Below, in pieces: positions 6,153 through 8,785 of a stretch of DNA of 8,785 bases. This DNA is from an uncultured Erysipelotrichaceae bacterium. Lineage in GTDB: Bacteria > Bacillota_I > Bacilli_A > Erysipelotrichales > Erysipelotrichaceae. Under the pieces are notes generated by a model. It saw only the letters and a program-made list of their open reading frames with translations. It did not search any database and was not told the DNA's origin. Location: contig CAJKOS010000071.1 in the NCBI GenBank assembly GCA_905201565.1, forward strand, positions 1 to 8,785, read 5' to 3'. How positions within the stretch are numbered: the first letter of the stretch is position 1; each line of letters opens with the position of its first letter. The position numbers were made by a program, and so were the translations under genes.

Positions 6153-6181
6153 ATTGTAAGAAGAAGGGACAAATAATGTTT
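6153..6181 (-). promoter_or_regulatory. Candidate vanG operon promoter
   Basis: On the minus strand TACAAT (6158-6153) is a good -10. The region 16-18 bases upstream offers at best AAAACA or AAACAT, a poor -35, as expected for an activator-dependent promoter. Transcription would start near 6146, giving a leader of about 19 bases that holds the AGAAGGG ribosome binding site. The direct repeat at 6180-6201 abuts the -35 position. Confidence 0.4.
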
Positions 6182-6201
6182 TAAGGAGCGTTTAAGAATT
6201 C
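6180..6201. promoter_or_regulatory. Candidate OmpR/PhoB-type (VanR-like) operator: 11-bp-spaced direct repeat
   Basis: TTTAAG occurs at 6180-6185 and again at 6191-6196, exactly 11 bases apart. Tandem repeats with an 11-bp period overlapping a weak -35 are the usual binding pattern of OmpR/PhoB-family response regulators, which include VanR. Assignment to VanR is inference; no vanR or vanS is in the window. Confidence 0.42.
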
Positions 6202-6222
6202 CTTAGTGTTTCATAAGGCATT

Positions 6223-6252
6223 AAAAAAAGAAGAACACATTTCGTGTCCTTC
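6223..6252 (-). terminator. Rho-independent terminator of the GH1 gene
   Basis: On the minus strand GAAGGACAC (6252-6244), loop GAAAT, and GTGTTCTTC (6238-6230) form a 9-bp stem with one G-U pair, followed by seven T (6229-6223). It begins 8 bases after the stop of the 6-phospho-beta-glucosidase gene. It insulates the van operon from it, so vanG needs its own promoter. Confidence 0.88.
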
Positions 6253-6260
6253 CTTCAAAC

Positions 6261-7628
6261 TCAGTCTAAATCTTCACCATTAGAAGCAATCACTTTCTTC
6301 AACCAGTGATAACTCTTCTTCGGTACGCGCTTCATGTCTCTCAGGTCATGGTTTGTCCTGTTGACATAGACAACACCATAGCGCTTGCGCATATCCCCCT
6401 GCGAACTGAGGATATCAATCAGACCCCAGCCAAGATAGCCAAGAACTTCTGCCCCATCCACTTCCATGGCATTCTTCATTTCCTGGATGTGGTTGCGGTG
6501 ATATTCGATACGGTAATCATCCTCTATCTCATGTTCACCATCCCATTCTTCCTGTACACCAATACCATTTTCAATCGGGAATACAGGCATGTGGTAACGA
6601 TGGTATATCTTGTTCAGCACATCGCGGAAACCGAGCGGATCAATCTGCCAGCCCCATTCTGTTGCCTCAATGTATGGATTCTTCTTTGCCCCATACATCA
6701 TATAGAGATTTGGTGCTGTGCCCTCCGGAATGCTTTCGGCAGAAACTGTGGAACTTGCGTAGTAACTGAAGGCAAGATAATCCTCACGATGGGTGCGGAT
6801 CGCATCATAGTCTTCCGGTTTGTCATCGAGATTGATGTGGTTGTTTTCAATATACTTCAATACTTCATGGGAATATTCACCATTTGCCATCGCATCGAGC
6901 AGGTTGAAGTTGATAAATTCATCATATTCACGTGCTGCTTTGACATCTTCCGGCTTGCATGTTGCAGGATATGTTTCCGCATAGGCAAGCATGCCACCAA
7001 TCTTTGCGTCTGGCGCAAAGATATGCAGCACATTGCACAACCGGCAATGGGCAGTCATGACATGGTGCATAATCTGATAAATCTCTTCCACAGACTTCTC
7101 ACCATTCTCACTGCCGGCAATCTTGAAGGCACCAGGCTGGGAATACAGGTTCTGTTCATTGAATGTAATCCAGTACTTAACCTTGTCAGAGAAACGTCTC
7201 ATGACCTCTGTACCAAAGCGGACAAAAGATTCCATGACATATCTTGATACAAAACCATTGCAATCCTTTGCCAGGTGTAATGGCATATCAAAGTGGTACA
7301 GGCAGATCATCGGTGTAATGCCTCTTTCAATCAATGCATCGATGAACTTGTCATAGTAAGCAAAACCTTCTTCGTTGAACTCACCATCACCATCCTTGAC
7401 ACAACGTGACCAGGAAACCTGGAAGCGGTACATATTCATACCGAGGTCCTTCATCAGGTCCATATCCTCTTCATAGTGATGATAGTTGTCGTTGGCAAAA
7501 TGCCAGTCACTGCGATGCTCTGCAGGCTCTACGATGTCATAGACAGAAAGTGACTTGCCACCTTCATTCCATCCACCTTCCGTCTGCATGCTGGAAACAG
7601 AGTTTCCCCAGAAAAAGTTATCTTTCAT
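6261..7628 (-). CDS. GH1 6-phospho-beta-glucosidase
   Basis: A cytoplasmic glycoside hydrolase family 1 enzyme of 455 residues, typical length. It would hydrolyse 6-phospho-beta-glucosides (cellobiose-6-P, aryl-glucoside-6-P) delivered by a PTS. The N-terminal block FFWGNSVSSMQTEGGWNEGG is at 5-24 and YHFDMPLHL at 111-119. The acid/base is E158 in TFNEQN (155-160) and the nucleophile is E353 in PIENGIG (351-357). The phosphate-binding Ser-x5-Lys-x-Tyr triad of 6-phospho enzymes is S409, K415, Y417 in SQGDMRKRY. Start choice: the frame extends upstream, but AAAGAGG (7644-7638) directly abuts the ATG at 7637 and lies 9 bases before ATG 7628, which also begins the family's usual N-terminus. No PTS permease or antiterminator gene is adjacent, so the transporter must be encoded elsewhere. 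I give no symbol because bglA, bglH and similar names cannot be told apart here. Confidence 0.92.
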   Translation of the reverse strand: MKDNFFWGNSVSSMQTEGGWNEGGKSLSVYDIVEPAEHRSDWHFANDNYHHYEEDMDLMKDLGMNMYRFQVSWSRCVKDGDGEFNEEGFAYYDKFIDALIERGITPMICLYHFDMPLHLAKDCNGFVSRYVMESFVRFGTEVMRRFSDKVKYWITFNEQNLYSQPGAFKIAGSENGEKSVEEIYQIMHHVMTAHCRLCNVLHIFAPDAKIGGMLAYAETYPATCKPEDVKAAREYDEFINFNLLDAMANGEYSHEVLKYIENNHINLDDKPEDYDAIRTHREDYLAFSYYASSTVSAESIPEGTAPNLYMMYGAKKNPYIEATEWGWQIDPLGFRDVLNKIYHRYHMPVFPIENGIGVQEEWDGEHEIEDDYRIEYHRNHIQEMKNAMEVDGAEVLGYLGWGLIDILSSQGDMRKRYGVVYVNRTNHDLRDMKRVPKKSYHWLKKVIASNGEDLD

Positions 7629-7687
7629 ATCTTCCATCCTCTTTCTTCTGTTGTACCGCAATTCCCATACTGCTTCAACACCTTTCT

Positions 7688-7700
7688 CTGTAAAGTACAG
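7688..7700. promoter_or_regulatory. Palindromic possible operator upstream of GH1 gene
   Basis: CTGTA-AAG-TACAG is a perfect 5-bp inverted repeat with a 3-base centre, 60 bases upstream of ATG 7628. It is too short for a terminator and has no U-tract. It may be a repressor operator for sugar control of the glucosidase gene; the regulator is unknown. An imperfect direct repeat ATAC(A/T)GCTTCAA also flanks it at 7667-7678 and 7732-7743. No confident -10/-35 pair was found. Confidence 0.3.
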
Positions 7701-7725
7701 TTATTATTCAACTAAAAAACAGAGC

Positions 7726-7770
7726 CTAATAATACAGCTTCAATAAACCCCATGATGTAATGGGTTTCAT
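7726..7770 (-). CDS. Possible 14-codon small ORF
   Basis: ATG 7770 is preceded by AGGAG (7779-7775) with 4 bases between, and the frame runs to TAG (7728-7726). The predicted peptide is MKPITSWGLLKLYY. It lies between the membrane protein gene and the glucosidase gene on the same strand. Bases 7745-7767 also form an imperfect hairpin (AAACCC and AT pairing with AT and GGGTTT around a bulged C), so the start region may be structured. It could be a leader peptide, a chance start, or part of a weak terminator; nothing supports a function. Confidence 0.25.
   Translation of the reverse strand: MKPITSWGLLKLYY
7745..7767 (-). terminator. Weak hairpin, possible terminator after the membrane protein gene
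   Basis: AAACCC, a bulged C and AT pair with AT and GGGTTT around a GATGTA loop (+ strand notation). On the minus strand it is followed only by ATTGAAGC, with the TTT belonging to the stem, so termination would be inefficient. It lies about 40 bases after the stop at 7807. Confidence 0.25.
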
Positions 7771-7806
7771 TTAACTCCTGGTAAATCAGCCTGTATTTTG
7801 CCATAT

Positions 7807-8304
7807 TCATTTGATGGCAATACCGCGCTGCTTGAGGTCATTTTTGAGAATTGGCCAGTCATCGCAGAACTTACATGGCAGACGGAACTTTCCTTTGCCA
7901 TAGTTGATGATGATGGCATTGCTGCCATTATAACCGGAAGACAGCTTGTCCTTTTCTTTGCCTGCTGTATAGATTTCCACGATATCTTTGAAATTGATCG
8001 TATGTTTGCGGAAGTAGAGCTGATGGAATGTAATCCTATCTCCATGGACTTCAATCCAGTCAAAGAGGTATCTTGGATAATGCCATGCGCCAAGATATAG
8101 CACAAAGGGAACTGTAATGATACCGATGACGATACGGAACATATCGTCGCCATGCATCACGCTGTCTATGACCATATATAATACCAGGGCAGAAATAAAC
8201 AGCGAGACACCCATCATCACACCATCCACAATTTTGTCTGCCTTTCTCACACGTACCGTATAATTTTCCGGCACAGCATGTTTTGTTGTCTTTTTCTTTG
8301 CCAT
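7807..8304 (-). CDS. Two-helix membrane protein with cytoplasmic C-terminal domain, unknown
   Basis: A 165-residue protein with a basic N-terminus (MAKKKTTKH), two predicted membrane helices (about 27-48 and 55-75) and a C-terminal region of about 85 residues. The C-terminal region has alternating beta-like stretches (DWIEVHGDRITFHQLYF, TINFKDIVEIYTA, NAIIINYGKGKFRLP) ending in an amphipathic helix (WPILKNDLKQRG). This layout resembles bacterial PH-like domain membrane proteins, but I cannot name a family. The open frame extends to 8349, inside the upstream gene; ATG 8304 is preceded by AGGAG (8317-8313) at 8 bases and is the better start. It follows the FAD protein gene by 28 bases on the same strand and may be cotranscribed with it. 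Confidence 0.72.
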   Translation of the reverse strand: MAKKKTTKHAVPENYTVRVRKADKIVDGVMMGVSLFISALVLYMVIDSVMHGDDMFRIVIGIITVPFVLYLGAWHYPRYLFDWIEVHGDRITFHQLYFRKHTINFKDIVEIYTAGKEKDKLSSGYNGSNAIIINYGKGKFRLPCKFCDDWPILKNDLKQRGIAIK

Positions 8305-8332
8305 AACAAAAACTCCTGTAAAAAACAGTATA

Positions 8333-8785
8333 TCAGATTCCATTTCCATTGATCATGGAAATCACATTTTCAGCCTGTTTGAGACCATCTGCTGCACTTG
8401 ACACTATCCCCCCAGCATAGCCTGCCCCTTCTCCACATGGAAAGAGTCCATGCACCGTGAGACTTTCACCCGCTTCATTTCGCACCAAGCGCACAGGTGA
8501 GGAAGACCGTGACTCCATACCAACCATGATGCCTTGATCAATAAACCCATGTATGCGCCTGTCAAAGATATGAAACCCCTCTTCCATTGCCGCATTGATT
8601 TCTTTTGGAAATAACATATGTATATCTTCTACCGTTGTCCCCAGCGGATAGCTTGAGGAAAGACATAGCGTACCTGTCTGATGGGCAAGATAGTCTTTGA
8701 TATTTTGCGCAGGTGCCGCAAATCCTTTGCGGTAAGCTGCCTTTTCCAATTCCTTTTGAAACCGGAAACCATCCAGAGGATGACC
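8333..8785 (-). CDS. FAD-dependent dehydrogenase (COG2509 type), C-terminal part
   Basis: Only the last 150 residues are in the window; the frame is open to the right edge, so the gene is cut by the window and not broken. Family blocks are visible: PLDGFRFQKELEKAA at the start of the visible part, YPLGTTVEDIHMLFP, an FDRRIHGF segment, then MESRSSSPVRLVR, and the C-terminal FAD-contacting FPCGEGAGYAGGIVSSAADG. These match uncharacterised NAD(P)/FAD-dependent oxidoreductases annotated as COG2509, usually about 460-530 residues long. The substrate is unknown. It ends 28 bases before the next minus-strand gene with no terminator between, so the two are probably in one transcript. Confidence 0.85.
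   Translation of the reverse strand, partial: GHPLDGFRFQKELEKAAYRKGFAAPAQNIKDYLAHQTGTLCLSSSYPLGTTVEDIHMLFPKEINAAMEEGFHIFDRRIHGFIDQGIMVGMESRSSSPVRLVRNEAGESLTVHGLFPCGEGAGYAGGIVSSAADGLKQAENVISMINGNGI

Noticed and set aside
6306..7247. 313-codon open frame on the + strand
   Set aside because: It is wholly antisense to the GH1 gene, whose catalytic motifs are intact; it has no ribosome binding site and the translation shows no family pattern.
7767..8153. 128-codon minus-strand frame overlapping the two-helix membrane protein
   Set aside because: It is a Ser-rich out-of-phase reading of the same strand; the 7807-8304 frame has the ribosome binding site and a coherent membrane/soluble layout.
1..8785. 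CRISPR array, tRNA or rRNA genes
   Set aside because: I saw no regularly spaced repeats and no tRNA- or rRNA-like sequence in the intergenic stretches.

Overview
The window looks like the chromosome of a low-to-moderate G+C Bacillota, plausibly of the Erysipelotrichales / Clostridium innocuum kind. That placement is an inference from gene content, strong AGGAG-type ribosome binding sites, U-tract terminators and a split VanT; no rRNA or other marker gene is present to confirm it.

Left part (1-1591), mostly + strand. The first ~40 bases carry a hairpin that resembles the right end of an IS200/IS605 (TnpB-type) element. An A+T-rich gap follows, then a DUF3825-family gene (327-1109) and a small three-helix membrane protein gene (1280-1591). 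The latter has its own candidate extended -10 promoter, an inverted repeat in its leader, and a clear terminator.

Centre (6201 down to 1586, - strand): a compact five-gene glycopeptide-resistance-type operon. The order of transcription is vanG-type D-Ala-D-Ser ligase, vanXY-type D,D-peptidase, vanTm (membrane half of serine racemase), vanTr (PLP racemase half), vanW. Every junction overlaps (1, 23, 35 and 4 nt). Together these genes would take up and racemise L-Ser to D-Ser, make D-Ala-D-Ser, and remove D-Ala-ending precursors, so that peptidoglycan stems end in D-Ser and bind vancomycin poorly. In enterococcal VanC/E/G/N operons VanT is one fused protein; here its two halves are separate overlapping genes, as described for VanL. 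The 11-bp-spaced TTTAAG direct repeat just upstream of vanG is a candidate site for an OmpR/PhoB-type (VanR-like) regulator, but no vanR/vanS lies in the window.

The convergent boundary near 1586-1623 is unusual. The vanW and small-membrane-gene ends overlap, and the + strand terminator lies inside the vanW coding sequence. The first good terminator for the van transcript is beyond the small gene, next to the end of the DUF3825 gene.

Right part (8785 down to 6261, - strand): the C-terminal end of a COG2509-type FAD-dependent dehydrogenase (runs off the window), a two-helix membrane protein with a cytoplasmic C-terminal domain, a possible 14-codon ORF, and a GH1 6-phospho-beta-glucosidase ended by a strong terminator that separates it from the van operon.
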